The position numbers and the translations under genes are program-made. The notes below the pieces were generated by a model, which was given only the letters and a program-made list of their open reading frames with translations, was not told the origin of the DNA and did not search any database. From positions 45,375-109,374 of the forward strand of contig JBDTEO010000010.1 in assembly GCA_039922495.1 (NCBI GenBank): a stretch of DNA of 64,000 nucleotides. Direction: 5' to 3'. Below, in pieces: positions 8,438 to 16,456 of the stretch. Every line of letters starts with the position of its first letter. Within the stretch, counting starts at the first letter, position 1. Source of the stretch: JALYYC01 sp039922495. GTDB lineage: Bacteria; Chloroflexota; Dormibacteria; CF-121.

Positions 8438-8662
8438 TCAGTTAGAGCAGGCGCAGCCTCCACCGCAACCGCACCCGCCGGCGCTGGCCCCGGTGGATTT
8501 CGTGGAGGTCGCGGTGCCGGTCACGGCAAAGGTCGAAAAGAGCGCCTTAGTGTTGGTGCCCTCACAGGACGGGCAGACCTGCCGGGCGTCCCGGCTGGCG
8601 TAGGTGCCGAAGACGTCGAACGTGTGGCGGCAGCTCAGACAGGAAAACTCGTAGATCGGCAC
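8438..8662 (-). CDS. FmdB-family zinc ribbon protein
   Basis: This 74-residue protein starts PIYEFSCLSCRHTFD, the hallmark of FmdB/CxxC_CXXC_SSSS regulatory zinc ribbons. It has two CxxC knuckles (CLSC and CPSC). The C-terminus is an unusual Gly/Cys-rich tail (GGCGCGGGCACSN) with four more cysteines that could bind metal. FmdB was named in the formamidase operon of Methylophilus; most members have no known function. The start is GTG at 8662, preceded by TACAAT with a 6-nt gap, so the transcript is probably leaderless. It is divergent from rsmG with a short gap. Confidence 0.85.
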   Translation of the reverse strand: MPIYEFSCLSCRHTFDVFGTYASRDARQVCPSCEGTNTKALFSTFAVTGTATSTKSTGASAGGCGCGGGCACSN

Positions 8663-8668
8663 CTGCTT

Positions 8669-8674
8669 ATTGTA
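8669..8674 (-). promoter_or_regulatory. -10 element (TACAAT) of fmdB operon, leaderless
   Basis: On the minus strand TACAAT is followed by 6 nt and the GTG start at 8662, which would place the transcription start at the start codon. Confidence 0.55.
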
Positions 8675-8680
8675 AGGAGG
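8674..8680 (+). promoter_or_regulatory. ribosome binding site AAGGAGG of rsmG
   Basis: This is a full anti-16S match. It abuts GTG at 8680 with no spacer, but lies 11 nt before GTG at 8692, which decides the start in favour of 8692. Confidence 0.6.
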
Positions 8681-8691
8681 TGCCGAAGCCG

Positions 8692-9309
8692 GTGGAGCAG
8701 TATGCCCGGCTGCTGCTGGAGTGGAACCGTACCGTCAACCTGACCGGCGCGCGGACCATGGACGCGGTCGAGGCCCACATCGCCGATGCGCATCGGTTGC
8801 TCGAGGTGACCTGGAATGGCGTCACGAACGTGATCGACATCGGAAGCGGCGGGGGGCTGCCGGCGGTTCCGCTGGCACTTCGCCTGCCGGCCGTCCAGTT
8901 CAGCCTGCTGGAGGCGAACGCCCGTAAGTGCGCCTTTCTGATGCACGTGGCCGCCACGCTCGGCATGCGAAATATCCAGGTTCTGATCGGGCGGGCCGAG
9001 GACCTGGCACGGGAGCCCGAGTTGCGAGAGCACTTCGACCGGGCGATCTCACGCGCCGTGGCCCAGCCCCCGATTCTGCTGGAGCTGGCCCTGCCGTTCG
9101 TTAGAACTGGTGGAGACCTGCTTGCGGAAGTCAGCGAACTCGATCCAGCGTCCCTTGCTGGGGTGGCCCGGTTGCTCGGCGGTGGCCCACCCCGTCTTCG
9201 GCGCGGACCGACCGATAAGGACTTTACCCTCGAGGTCGAGAAGGTCGCGCCCACTCCCCCTGCCTATCCTCGACGGGTCGGCGTGCCGAACCGAAGGCCG
9301 CTGGCGTAA
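8692..9309 (+). CDS. rsmG: 16S rRNA (guanine-N7) methyltransferase RsmG (GidB)
   Basis: RsmG methylates the N7 position of the conserved guanine in the 530 loop of 16S rRNA using S-adenosylmethionine. The family segments are visible: LLEWNRTVNLTGAR, the SAM-binding loop VIDIGSGGGLPAVPLA, LLEANARKCAFL and ISRAVA. The C-terminus (VEKVAPTPPAYPRRVGVPNRRPL) matches the usual end. The 205 residues from GTG 8692 are slightly shorter than typical. In many bacteria rsmG lies next to mnmG and parAB near the origin; here it is about 31 kb away and no mnmE or mnmG is in the window. Loss of RsmG gives low-level streptomycin resistance in other bacteria. Confidence 0.92.
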   Translation: MEQYARLLLEWNRTVNLTGARTMDAVEAHIADAHRLLEVTWNGVTNVIDIGSGGGLPAVPLALRLPAVQFSLLEANARKCAFLMHVAATLGMRNIQVLIGRAEDLAREPELREHFDRAISRAVAQPPILLELALPFVRTGGDLLAEVSELDPASLAGVARLLGGGPPRLRRGPTDKDFTLEVEKVAPTPPAYPRRVGVPNRRPLA

Positions 9310-9338
9310 CTTCACCCCCGCGAGGGCGTTGTAACCAT

Positions 9339-10196
9339 ATGAGGTCGGCTCTCCGCCTGATCCCCCTGATGGTTGTCGGCGCTGTCGCGGCCTTCCTGCT
9401 GGTTGGGCCGCTGACGTCTTTTCTAAAGACTCCCGCCGTGGCGAGCCGGCCTCAACCCAGCGCCACCGCCAATCCGCACCCATCGCCAAGCAGCTGTCCG
9501 GCATCGCTCCCAATGCCGAAATCGCCAGCCGCGACGGCGTCGGTCGCGGCGCCGGCATTTCCAACCCCGGTGTGGGTGAACATCCCCCTCGGCGTCAACC
9601 TCAGGTCGGCCGCCTCCGCGTCGAGCACGCGTCTCGCCACCCTTTCCCAGGGCACGCAGGCGGTGGCTGATCGCCGCGTCACGGACGCCGCCGGCGATCC
9701 CTGGTACCAGGTCAAGATCGGGAGCCAGCTCGGATTCGTACGCGCCGACTTCATGGCAACCACGCCACTCCATCCGGTGAGCGGGACCGGCTGGGCTCTG
9801 ATGCTCCCACAGGATCTGGTTTCGAAGAGCACCGATCCGTCACTAACCACGGTGACACGCGCCGGCGACGATCTTCCCGTCCTGACGGTCCAGACCTCAA
9901 ATACCGGTACCGTGCCACTTCCCGTACCGGCCACCGTCCGATTCGATCTCGCGCCGGTCCAGGACCACAACGCGACCATCCAGGTCTGGAACTACACCGT
10001 GGTGGAGCAGGTCGCGCGAGTCGCCCTCGACACCTGCAAGGTTCCGACCGCCTGGGCCCGCGCGGATCAAGGCTGGCCCTACCAGGCGTCCGTCTTCGTG
10101 CACACGGCCACTCGCGACTACGAGTTCTATTTCCTGACCAACGATCCCTCGTCACCCCTGGTCAGACAGGTTCTGGACAGCGTCTCGCTAAGCTAG
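9339..10196 (+). CDS. secreted SH3-domain protein
   Basis: This 285-residue protein starts with a signal or anchor helix (LIPLMVVGAVAAFLLVGPL). A Pro/Ser/Ala-rich linker (about 35-75) leads to a bacterial SH3 domain (about 78-140) with VNLRSAASASSTRLATL and WYQVKIGSQLGFVRADFM, the usual NLR and G-x-V-x-x-x-x features. The remaining 140 residues are unrecognised. Bacterial SH3 domains often bind cell-wall peptides. It lies downstream of rsmG and just 4 nt before the methyltransferase gene. Confidence 0.72.
   Translation: MRSALRLIPLMVVGAVAAFLLVGPLTSFLKTPAVASRPQPSATANPHPSPSSCPASLPMPKSPAATASVAAPAFPTPVWVNIPLGVNLRSAASASSTRLATLSQGTQAVADRRVTDAAGDPWYQVKIGSQLGFVRADFMATTPLHPVSGTGWALMLPQDLVSKSTDPSLTTVTRAGDDLPVLTVQTSNTGTVPLPVPATVRFDLAPVQDHNATIQVWNYTVVEQVARVALDTCKVPTAWARADQGWPYQASVFVHTATRDYEFYFLTNDPSSPLVRQVLDSVSLS
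10189..10194 (+). promoter_or_regulatory. -10 element (TAAGCT) 6 nt before the methyltransferase start
   Basis: TAAGCT at the very end of the SH3 gene is followed by 6 nt and the GTG at 10201. It fits the window's leaderless pattern and would allow independent expression of the methyltransferase. Confidence 0.4.
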
Positions 10197-10200
10197 GCAG

Positions 10201-10950
10201 GTGTCGGCACAACGCTGGGAACGGGCGGCGGAGCAGTACGCGACCGGCGAGCACAAGTCTGGCGATGAGCTGCGGGTCGCCGTCGAGTTCGCCACGCCGA
10301 AGAGAACCGATCGGGTCCTCGACATCGGCGCCGGGGCCGGCCACATGGCGCTGGCGATGGCGCCGAGGGTGGCGAACGTTGTCCTGACCGACCCGGTCGG
10401 CGCCATGCTCGATGCCGCGCGGCGAGTCTTCCAGCAGGCCGGGCAGACGAACGCCGACTACATCAAAGCGTCAGCGGAGGCGTTGCCCTTTGAGGCCGGC
10501 AGCTTTGACATCGTGACGACCCGGCTGGCGGCGCACCATTTCGACGACCTTGACCTCGCGATCCGTGAGGTCGGGCGCGTGCTCAAGCCATCCGGTCGCT
10601 TCATCTTCGTTGACACAGTTGCCCCGGACGATGCCGAAAGCGCCAACTTCCTGCACGGGGTCGAAACGCTGCGCGATCCAACCCACCGTCACACGCTGAA
10701 CAAGGCAGAGTGGGTCCGACGCATTCAGTCGCAGGGGTTCACGGTTGAACGCAGCGCAATGGTCCGCAAGGCTCATCCGTTTGAGCCCTGGCTGGAACGG
10801 GGCGGCGAGGACGCCGCCACCATGGCCATGGTGCGCGAGCGGTTCGCGCGTGCGCCGTCCGCGCCAATGGCGGCGTTGGACATCGTGACCCGGAACGGCG
10901 CCGTCGTCTCATTCACGGACACGAAGCTGATCGTGTTGGCTCGCCGATAA
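10201..10950 (+). CDS. class I SAM-dependent methyltransferase (UbiE-like)
   Basis: This 249-residue methyltransferase has the SAM-binding glycine loop VLDIGAGAGHMALAMA (about residues 38-53), an acidic motif II region (NVVLTDPVGAML) and the post-loop segment ALPFEAGSFDIVTTRLAAHHF. That last pattern is shared by UbiE/MenG and many small-molecule methyltransferases. The VLKPSGRFIFVDT motif follows. The substrate cannot be assigned. It starts with GTG 4 nt after the SH3 gene. Confidence 0.8.
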   Translation: MSAQRWERAAEQYATGEHKSGDELRVAVEFATPKRTDRVLDIGAGAGHMALAMAPRVANVVLTDPVGAMLDAARRVFQQAGQTNADYIKASAEALPFEAGSFDIVTTRLAAHHFDDLDLAIREVGRVLKPSGRFIFVDTVAPDDAESANFLHGVETLRDPTHRHTLNKAEWVRRIQSQGFTVERSAMVRKAHPFEPWLERGGEDAATMAMVRERFARAPSAPMAALDIVTRNGAVVSFTDTKLIVLARR

Positions 10951-10967
10951 AGGGGTTCCAACGTCGA

Positions 10968-12254
10968 TTACCGGCGCTGGGCTCGGTACAACACGTAGGT
11001 GGTGGTCAGATGGAGCGTCGCCAGGGCTTTCCCGGTTGTCGGATCGATTTCGAGCAAGGTTGAGCCACTCCAGGACGACGCGAACAGCTTTGCGCCGTCG
11101 TCACTCATCACCACGCTCTCAACGCCCTCGTCGCTGAACAATGTCCGGATCGGCTTGAGGCTCGGCAGCTCAATGGCGATGGTCCCGGCATCGGCAATGG
11201 CGATGAGCGTTTTCCCATCGGGAGCCACGGCCGCAGAGCCGATTTGAACGCCCTTGGCGAGGGCGTCGGTGAAAAGGGCGGACGCCTGTGATTGTTGGCG
11301 CACCGGCGGCGTGAACGATGCCACCTGGCTGATTTCATTCGACGGCCCGTCCCCCGTGATGTCGACGCGGGCAACCTTGCCCAACGCGGGGTTCACCGCG
11401 AAGAGGTGGCTGCCGTCAGCCGTGATGGCCAACGACCACATCACCTGCTCCTGCTGGGTACCGCCTGCCGGAAGATCGATGCACCACGCAAAGGTTTGGT
11501 CGAGGCTCAGCGCGTGGATGAAGGGGCCGGTTTTCTCGTTGATGTAGAGGCTGTATTGCCAGCTGCCGTCGGGCGCCGACACGCCGGAAATCCGGGTGCC
11601 GGTCATCGAGGCGCTCAAGATCTCCCGCTTGTCGACGATGATGGTCGGATTGAGGGAGCCAGTGGCAACGTCGTAGCGCCGGACCCGGTAATGGCCGGGT
11701 TGGGTTTTCGCGAGACTCTCGATCAGGTAGAGGCGACTCCCATCGTTGCTGACGGCATCGAAGGAGAGGTCGCCTGGCAGGACGATGCGCCGCGGGGCCT
11801 GGTTGAATGCAGTGACCACCAGCATGAAGCTCGTCTGCTTCGCCTCGCCCGAGCCCTGGAGCACCAGCCACTGCCCATTCGGCGAGAGCCCACCCGTCTG
11901 GCCCGTGGGGGAAGCAATCGGAAGGTCGAACCAGCCGTCGAATGAGACGTGCGAGGCTACCTTGCCCGTGTGTGTGTCAACCGCCTGTACGGTCGTCCGC
12001 TGCTTGTCGTGAGTCAGCGCATAGAGGCGCGACCAGTCCGGTGAGGGGGTGCCAAGCGGGAGGGATCGTTCGACCCGGCCACTGGCGGCGTCGAGCACGC
12101 TGATCGGTGCCCCTTCACGCCGCATGTCCACGGCAAACAGCCGGTAGCCGGATTGCCCCGTTTTTGCGGACGTCGTCACGCCGTTGGTTCCGCAGCCGGT
12201 CAGCGCGATCGATGCAACCGCCGTCGCCGCAACAAGCCCGTTGAGTGTTTTCAT
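10968..12254 (-). CDS. lipoprotein with beta-propeller-like repeats
   Basis: This 428-residue protein has a lipoprotein signal peptide with lipobox IALTGC (cysteine 21). After it come repeated blade-like segments such as LFAVDMRREGAPISVLDAAS, GLSPNGQWLVLQ and VMSDDGAKLFASSW. These resemble the YVTN/WD40-like propellers of secreted Chloroflexota and Dormibacterota proteins. An SD-like GGAGG precedes the ATG. It is the third gene after an ECF sigma factor and a single-pass membrane protein, 62 nt downstream of the latter, so it may be co-regulated. Its ligand and role are unknown. Confidence 0.72.
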   Translation of the reverse strand: MKTLNGLVAATAVASIALTGCGTNGVTTSAKTGQSGYRLFAVDMRREGAPISVLDAASGRVERSLPLGTPSPDWSRLYALTHDKQRTTVQAVDTHTGKVASHVSFDGWFDLPIASPTGQTGGLSPNGQWLVLQGSGEAKQTSFMLVVTAFNQAPRRIVLPGDLSFDAVSNDGSRLYLIESLAKTQPGHYRVRRYDVATGSLNPTIIVDKREILSASMTGTRISGVSAPDGSWQYSLYINEKTGPFIHALSLDQTFAWCIDLPAGGTQQEQVMWSLAITADGSHLFAVNPALGKVARVDITGDGPSNEISQVASFTPPVRQQSQASALFTDALAKGVQIGSAAVAPDGKTLIAIADAGTIAIELPSLKPIRTLFSDEGVESVVMSDDGAKLFASSWSGSTLLEIDPTTGKALATLHLTTTYVLYRAQRR

Positions 12255-12316
12255 GATTGACCCTCCGGCCCTTACTACACCGCTCGGCTCCCGTCGGTTC
12301 CCGACCGGCCGGGCCC

Positions 12317-13084
12317 TTAGTGCGTGCCGTTGGCGAGCGCGAGCGTTTGATCTTTGCCGAGGGCCGACTCAATCCGGATCAAGCGCGTCCCCTGGTTCCA
12401 GACGAGGCTATTGCCTGCCAGCCGAAAGCTATCCTGCTGCGGATCGCCATGCGGGTCGAGGAAGACAAAGTCGTGCGGCCTCCCACTGATCCAGTAGCCG
12501 GCATTGCCGCCGACCCGGACGGATTCGAGCGTGGCATCAGGGCCGAGCATCTTTATAAAGAAGTCGGGCTGGACCTTCCCTGGAAACTCGATCAGGAGCG
12601 CGCCGACGCCCGTTTCGGCGGTCAAAGGCAGATCGGCGCGCGGCGACCAGACGAGCGCCACGCCCTGACGCTCCGCCGGCTGGAGGAGGAAGACGGCGTC
12701 CGGCGGCCCGAGCGATTGCGGGTAGGCGATCGTATACGGGAGGGCCGCTTGCGCTTCGCCAAAGCTGACCTGGCGGCCAAGCGCGAGCCGCTGGGCGAGA
12801 GAACCGGCCGGGGAAGCGGTCGGCGTTGTCAGGCTCGGGACCCGCTCGATGAGGACGCCCCGCAAGCCAAAGAAGCCGGCGATCGCATCCCGAGTGGCCG
12901 GGAAGGCCAGCAGGCCTCCAATGGTGACGATCAGGATGGCGGCCGCGATGGCCAGGTAGCGGGAATCGAAACGGCGGACCGCGGGACGCGCAAGCCGGGC
13001 GCCAACGGAGGCCGCGAGATCAGGGGTGTTCGGGTACTCGAGATCCCGACCAAGCGCCAGCAGTCGCGCTTCGAGGTCAGGCAT
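12317..13084 (-). CDS. single-pass membrane protein, putative anti-sigma factor
   Basis: This 255-residue protein has a cytoplasmic N-terminus of about 40 residues and one transmembrane helix (YLAIAAAILIVTIGGLLAF). A large extracytoplasmic domain of about 185 residues follows, with no zinc-binding HxxxCxxC motif. The start overlaps the 3' end of the ECF sigma gene by 8 nt, the usual position of a cognate membrane anti-sigma factor. The N-terminal PNTPDLAASVGARL segment would be the sigma-binding part. The assignment is mainly from context, so moderate. Confidence 0.6.
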   Translation of the reverse strand: MPDLEARLLALGRDLEYPNTPDLAASVGARLARPAVRRFDSRYLAIAAAILIVTIGGLLAFPATRDAIAGFFGLRGVLIERVPSLTTPTASPAGSLAQRLALGRQVSFGEAQAALPYTIAYPQSLGPPDAVFLLQPAERQGVALVWSPRADLPLTAETGVGALLIEFPGKVQPDFFIKMLGPDATLESVRVGGNAGYWISGRPHDFVFLDPHGDPQQDSFRLAGNSLVWNQGTRLIRIESALGKDQTLALANGTH

Positions 13085-13637
13085 CCCGCTCTCCTAGCTG
13101 TTCCCGAAGCCGATCGAGCGCGCGCGATAGTCGCGACTTCACGGTGCCCTGCGGCCAGCCCAGGACGTCCGCCGTCTCTTCCGAGGACAACTCCAGGAAG
13201 TACCGACAGGCGACAACGAGCCGATCCTCCTGGCGCAAGCTGTTGACGGCACGGAGGAGCTGCGCGCGCTCCTCCGTAGCCTCGGCCAGGCGTTCGGGTG
13301 ATGGGGCCGCACCGCCCGTGCCCAGCTGGTCGGCGACACGCAAAGAGAGGTCGGTGCGCCGGCTGAGGCTGCGGCGCTGGTTGCGCGCCTCGTTGGCAAC
13401 GATCTGCAGCACCCAGGGCTTAAACGGCGCACCGGGCCGGAAGCGCGAAAGGGCGCGGAACGCTTTCGTAAAACCTTCCTGGCAGGCGTCCTGCGCGTCC
13501 GCCTCGGAGCCCGCGATCAAATAGGCGGTTCGAAAAGCCATGGTTGAATATCGCTCCACAAGTTGCTCGTAAGCGTTGACATCGCCCGAACGCGCCCGAT
13601 CGACGAGTTGTGATTCCTCCAGTGGACGGCCCTCCAC
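13077..13637 (-). CDS. ECF RNA polymerase sigma factor
   Basis: This 186-residue ECF sigma has region 2 at about residues 10-85 (YEQLVERYSTMAFRTAYLI, DAQDACQEGFTKAFRAL, FKPWVLQIVANEARNQRR). Region 4 is at about 120-180 (LRQEDRLVVACRYFLELSSE, ETADVLGWPQGTVKSRLSRA). It would direct RNA polymerase to a small regulon, probably including its own operon, and be restrained by the membrane protein encoded 8 nt into its 3' end. The start is GTG at 13637 with an upstream AGGAAG. A TATAGA-like -10 lies in the 64-bp gap before murE's end. Confidence 0.93.
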   Translation of the reverse strand: MEGRPLEESQLVDRARSGDVNAYEQLVERYSTMAFRTAYLIAGSEADAQDACQEGFTKAFRALSRFRPGAPFKPWVLQIVANEARNQRRSLSRRTDLSLRVADQLGTGGAAPSPERLAEATEERAQLLRAVNSLRQEDRLVVACRYFLELSSEETADVLGWPQGTVKSRLSRALDRLREQLGERDA

Positions 13638-13701
13638 CCGAGTTGCTTCCTGCGAATCTATACGCTTGCCGAGCCCTGCTGGTTCCCGCGCCGGGCTTGG
13701 G

Positions 13702-15189
13702 CTAGGCGCGGACCCCGCGGATGGCTGCCTCGGCCGCCGCGCGTTCGTCCCAGGGCTGTTTGCCGCGTCCGATCAGGATGCTCCGCTCGTGTCCCTTGCC
13801 CGCGAGCAGGATGGTATCGCCGGACCCGGCCCGCTGGACGGCATGGGCAATGCCCGCCGACCGGTCCTCAATGCGGGCGTAGTTCGTGCCCTCTTTCCAG
13901 CCGACCTCTTCCGCGCCGGCGGCGATGTCGTTGAGGATCGTCCCGGCATCCTCCTCGCGGGGATCCTCGTTGGTGAAGACGGCGTAGTCGCTCAGCCGCG
14001 CGGCGATCTCGCCCATCCACGGCCGCTTCTCCCGGTCGCGATCGCCGGCGCTGCCGAAGACCGCGATCAGCTTGCCGGTGGTGACGGGCCGTAGCTCGCG
14101 CAGGACCTTTTCCAGGCTCTGCGGCGTGTGCGCGTAATCGATGATGACGGTGAAGGGCTGACCGAGGTCGACCCGTTCCATCCGCCCGCTGACCCCCGAA
14201 AAGCTTTCCAGCCCCCGGCGGATCTCATCGAGTGAGAGCCCCAGCGCGATCCCGGTCGCCGCGGCGGCCAGCGCGTTGGACGCATTCCATCGACCGCTGA
14301 CCGGAAGGCGTAGGTCGAGCGCACCGAGGGGGGTGGTCGCCGCGATCTGCAGTCCCTTGGTCGAGGCCTCGACCCGATTGGCTTTCAGGTCAGCGTCCAT
14401 CTGGACCCCGTACGAGATTCGCTGCGCGATCGGCCGGTTAACGAGATAGGCGTAGCTTGGATCGTCGCGGTTGAGCACCGCCGTCTTGGCCAGTCCTTTC
14501 ACCGCGCTGGCGGCGGTTATGTCGATCAACTGGGCCTTGGCTTCGCGGTAGGCCTCGATCGTGCGGTGGAAGTCGAGATGCTCGTGCGCGATATTGGTGA
14601 AGACCGCGACGTCGTAATCGCAACCCGCGACCCGCTCCAGGGCGAGCCCATGCGAGCTGGTCTCGATGACCACGTCCTGGATCCCCGCGTCGCGCATCCG
14701 CGCCAGCTGCTCCTGGATCTCGAGTGCTTCCAGCGTGGTCTGCCTCGACTCGTTGGCGCTCACCTCGCCACCGACACGGATGTCGACCGTGCTCATCGAG
14801 CCGGCCCGCCGGCCGGTACTAAGCAACATCTGCTGGATCATGGTCGTGGTGGTGGTTTTTCCGTCCGTCCCGGTGACGCCGATGACGACCATGGCCCGGG
14901 TCGGATGCCCGAAGAAGGCGCTCGAGATCAATGCCAGGGCAAGGCGCGTATCGGCGACCACGACCTGCGGCCAGGCGGTGCCAACGCGCCGCTGTACCAC
15001 CGCCACCGCCGCACCGTCGCGCAGCGCCGTTTCGACGTAGCGATGGCCGTCGGTGTGCTCACCGGGAATCGCGACGAAGCCGTCACCGGGACGGAGGCGT
15101 CGTGAGTCGTAACAGACGCCCGTGACGTCCGGATCCGCTGGCGGCGCCTCCGTGATGGGGACGCCCACAAGCAATTGGCTCAGCTTCAC
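13702..15189 (-). CDS. murE: UDP-MurNAc-L-Ala-D-Glu:amino acid ligase MurE
   Basis: MurE adds the third amino acid to the peptidoglycan stem peptide with ATP in the cytosol. The 495-residue protein shows the Mur ligase ATP loop GVTGTDGKTTTTT, the DNAS-like WNASNALAA segment, DYAHTPQSLEKVL, the GSAGDRDREKRP loop and the C-terminal GKGHE. The residue-selecting motif, DNPR in diaminopimelate enzymes, reads EDPR (FTNEDPREED). The added residue could therefore be ornithine or lysine rather than meso-DAP. The start is GTG at 15189 with TAGCAT 7 nt upstream, consistent with a leaderless mRNA. It is divergent from folP across 23 bp. Confidence 0.94.
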   Translation of the reverse strand: MKLSQLLVGVPITEAPPADPDVTGVCYDSRRLRPGDGFVAIPGEHTDGHRYVETALRDGAAVAVVQRRVGTAWPQVVVADTRLALALISSAFFGHPTRAMVVIGVTGTDGKTTTTTMIQQMLLSTGRRAGSMSTVDIRVGGEVSANESRQTTLEALEIQEQLARMRDAGIQDVVIETSSHGLALERVAGCDYDVAVFTNIAHEHLDFHRTIEAYREAKAQLIDITAASAVKGLAKTAVLNRDDPSYAYLVNRPIAQRISYGVQMDADLKANRVEASTKGLQIAATTPLGALDLRLPVSGRWNASNALAAAATGIALGLSLDEIRRGLESFSGVSGRMERVDLGQPFTVIIDYAHTPQSLEKVLRELRPVTTGKLIAVFGSAGDRDREKRPWMGEIAARLSDYAVFTNEDPREEDAGTILNDIAAGAEEVGWKEGTNYARIEDRSAGIAHAVQRAGSGDTILLAGKGHERSILIGRGKQPWDERAAAEAAIRGVRA

Positions 15190-15196
15190 GGAGGTG

Positions 15197-15202
15197 ATGC
15201 TA
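15197..15202 (-). promoter_or_regulatory. -10 element (TAGCAT) of murE, leaderless
   Basis: The element is followed by 7 nt and the murE GTG at 15189. It shares two bases with the folP -10 on the other strand, so the two promoters physically overlap. Confidence 0.55.
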
Positions 15203-15206
15203 CGCT
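15201..15206 (+). promoter_or_regulatory. -10 element (TACGCT) of folP, leaderless
   Basis: The element lies 6 nt before TTG 15213 and 9 nt before GTG 15216. It is a TANNNT hexamer overlapping the murE -10. Confidence 0.45.
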
Positions 15207-15212
15207 CAGCCC

Positions 15213-16061
15213 TTGGTGGTCAGCCTGCGCCGCGATCCCCTTCGCATTGGCTCATCAGCATTCCACTGGGGCTCGCGGACGTACATCATGGGCATCGTCA
15301 ACGTCACCCCCGACTCCTTCTCGGGCGACGGCATCACGCGCGTGGACCAGGCGGTGGCGCGAGCCCGGCAGATGGAAGCCGACGGCGCCGATCTGATCGA
15401 TGTCGGCGCGGAGTCGACCCGGCCCGAAACCTGGGCCGGCCCGGGTCTGGCGGAGGAGGACGAGCTCGCCCGTGTCATCCCCGCCGTCGAGGCGATCAGC
15501 GCCGCGGTGACGATCCCCGTCTCCATCGATACCTATAAATCAGAGGTCGCGCGTCGGGCGCTGGCGGCCGGGGCCCGCCTCGTCAACGACGTGTTCGGGC
15601 TGCGGCGAGATCCCACGATGGCGGCGGCGGTCGCCGAAACCGGGGTTCCGGTGATCCTGATGCACAACGGGTCGACGCCTGCCGGAAAAGACCTGGTGAC
15701 GGACATCCGGGCCGGGCTCGAGGAGAGTCTCTCGTTGGCCAGCCGAGCCGGCATCGATCATGACCGGATCCTGGTCGACCCCGGGATCGGGTTCGGCAAG
15801 ACGCGCGACGGCAACCTGGAAATCATTCGCCGGCTCCCAGAGTTCAGAGCGCTCGGCTGTCCGATCCTGATCGGCCCGTCGCGGAAATCGTTCATCGGGA
15901 AGACGCTCGACCTGCCCGTCGACGACCGGCTCGAGGGAACCGCCGCGGCGGTCGCGTTGAGCATCGCCGGGGGCGCCGACGTGGTCCGGGTGCACGACGT
16001 CAAAGCGATGGTCCGGGTGGCCCGCATGGCCGATGCGATCGTGCGAGGGGCCGGCGCATGA
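15213..16061 (+). CDS. folP: dihydropteroate synthase FolP
   Basis: FolP condenses 6-hydroxymethyl-dihydropterin pyrophosphate with p-aminobenzoate in folate synthesis, and is the sulfonamide target. The 282-residue protein has the two signatures IMGIVNVTPDSFSGDG and DLIDVGAESTRPE. It continues with IDTYKSEVARRAL, VNDVFG, ILMHNG, DPGIGFGKT, IGPSRKSFI and the final VRVHDVKAMV. TTG 15213 and GTG 15216 are both possible starts. folK follows with an ATGA overlap, so both folate steps are made from one transcript; folB is not adjacent. Confidence 0.96.
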   Translation: MVVSLRRDPLRIGSSAFHWGSRTYIMGIVNVTPDSFSGDGITRVDQAVARARQMEADGADLIDVGAESTRPETWAGPGLAEEDELARVIPAVEAISAAVTIPVSIDTYKSEVARRALAAGARLVNDVFGLRRDPTMAAAVAETGVPVILMHNGSTPAGKDLVTDIRAGLEESLSLASRAGIDHDRILVDPGIGFGKTRDGNLEIIRRLPEFRALGCPILIGPSRKSFIGKTLDLPVDDRLEGTAAAVALSIAGGADVVRVHDVKAMVRVARMADAIVRGAGA

Positions 16062-16456
16062 CCCGGGCCTGGCTCGCGCTGGGCAGCAACCTCGGGGATC
16101 GCGCCGGGTACCTGCTGGCGACCCGGGATTCGCTTGAGCGCACCGGGATCGCCATCATCCGGGCCTCAGCGGTCACCGAGACCGAACCGGTCGGCGTCCT
16201 CACGCAACCCCGCTTCCTGAACCAGGTGCTGGAAGTCGAGACCGAGCTCGAGCCGCGCGCGCTGCTCACGACCATCAAGCGCCTCGAGGCCGAGCTCGGC
16301 CGCCAGGCCCGCGTGCGTTGGGGCCCGCGGGAGATCGATATCGACATCCTCCGCTACGACGAGCGGGTCGTGAACGAGCCGGGACTGACGATCCCGCACC
16401 CCGAACTCCCTAATCGGCCTTTCCTTCAGGTGTTGCTCGAGGAGGTCGCCTCATGA
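16058..16456 (+). CDS. folK: 2-amino-4-hydroxy-6-hydroxymethyldihydropteridine pyrophosphokinase FolK
   Basis: FolK transfers pyrophosphate from ATP to hydroxymethyl-dihydropterin, making the substrate of FolP. The 132-residue, single-domain protein has the ATP and pterin binding features LGSNLGDRAGYL, ETEPVG, PRFLNQVLEVET and the signature RWGPREIDIDILRYDE, ending with IPHPELPNRPFL. It overlaps folP by ATGA and is overlapped by the next gene in the same way. It is compact compared with the usual ~160 residues but retains all motifs. Confidence 0.95.
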   Translation: MTRAWLALGSNLGDRAGYLLATRDSLERTGIAIIRASAVTETEPVGVLTQPRFLNQVLEVETELEPRALLTTIKRLEAELGRQARVRWGPREIDIDILRYDERVVNEPGLTIPHPELPNRPFLQVLLEEVAS

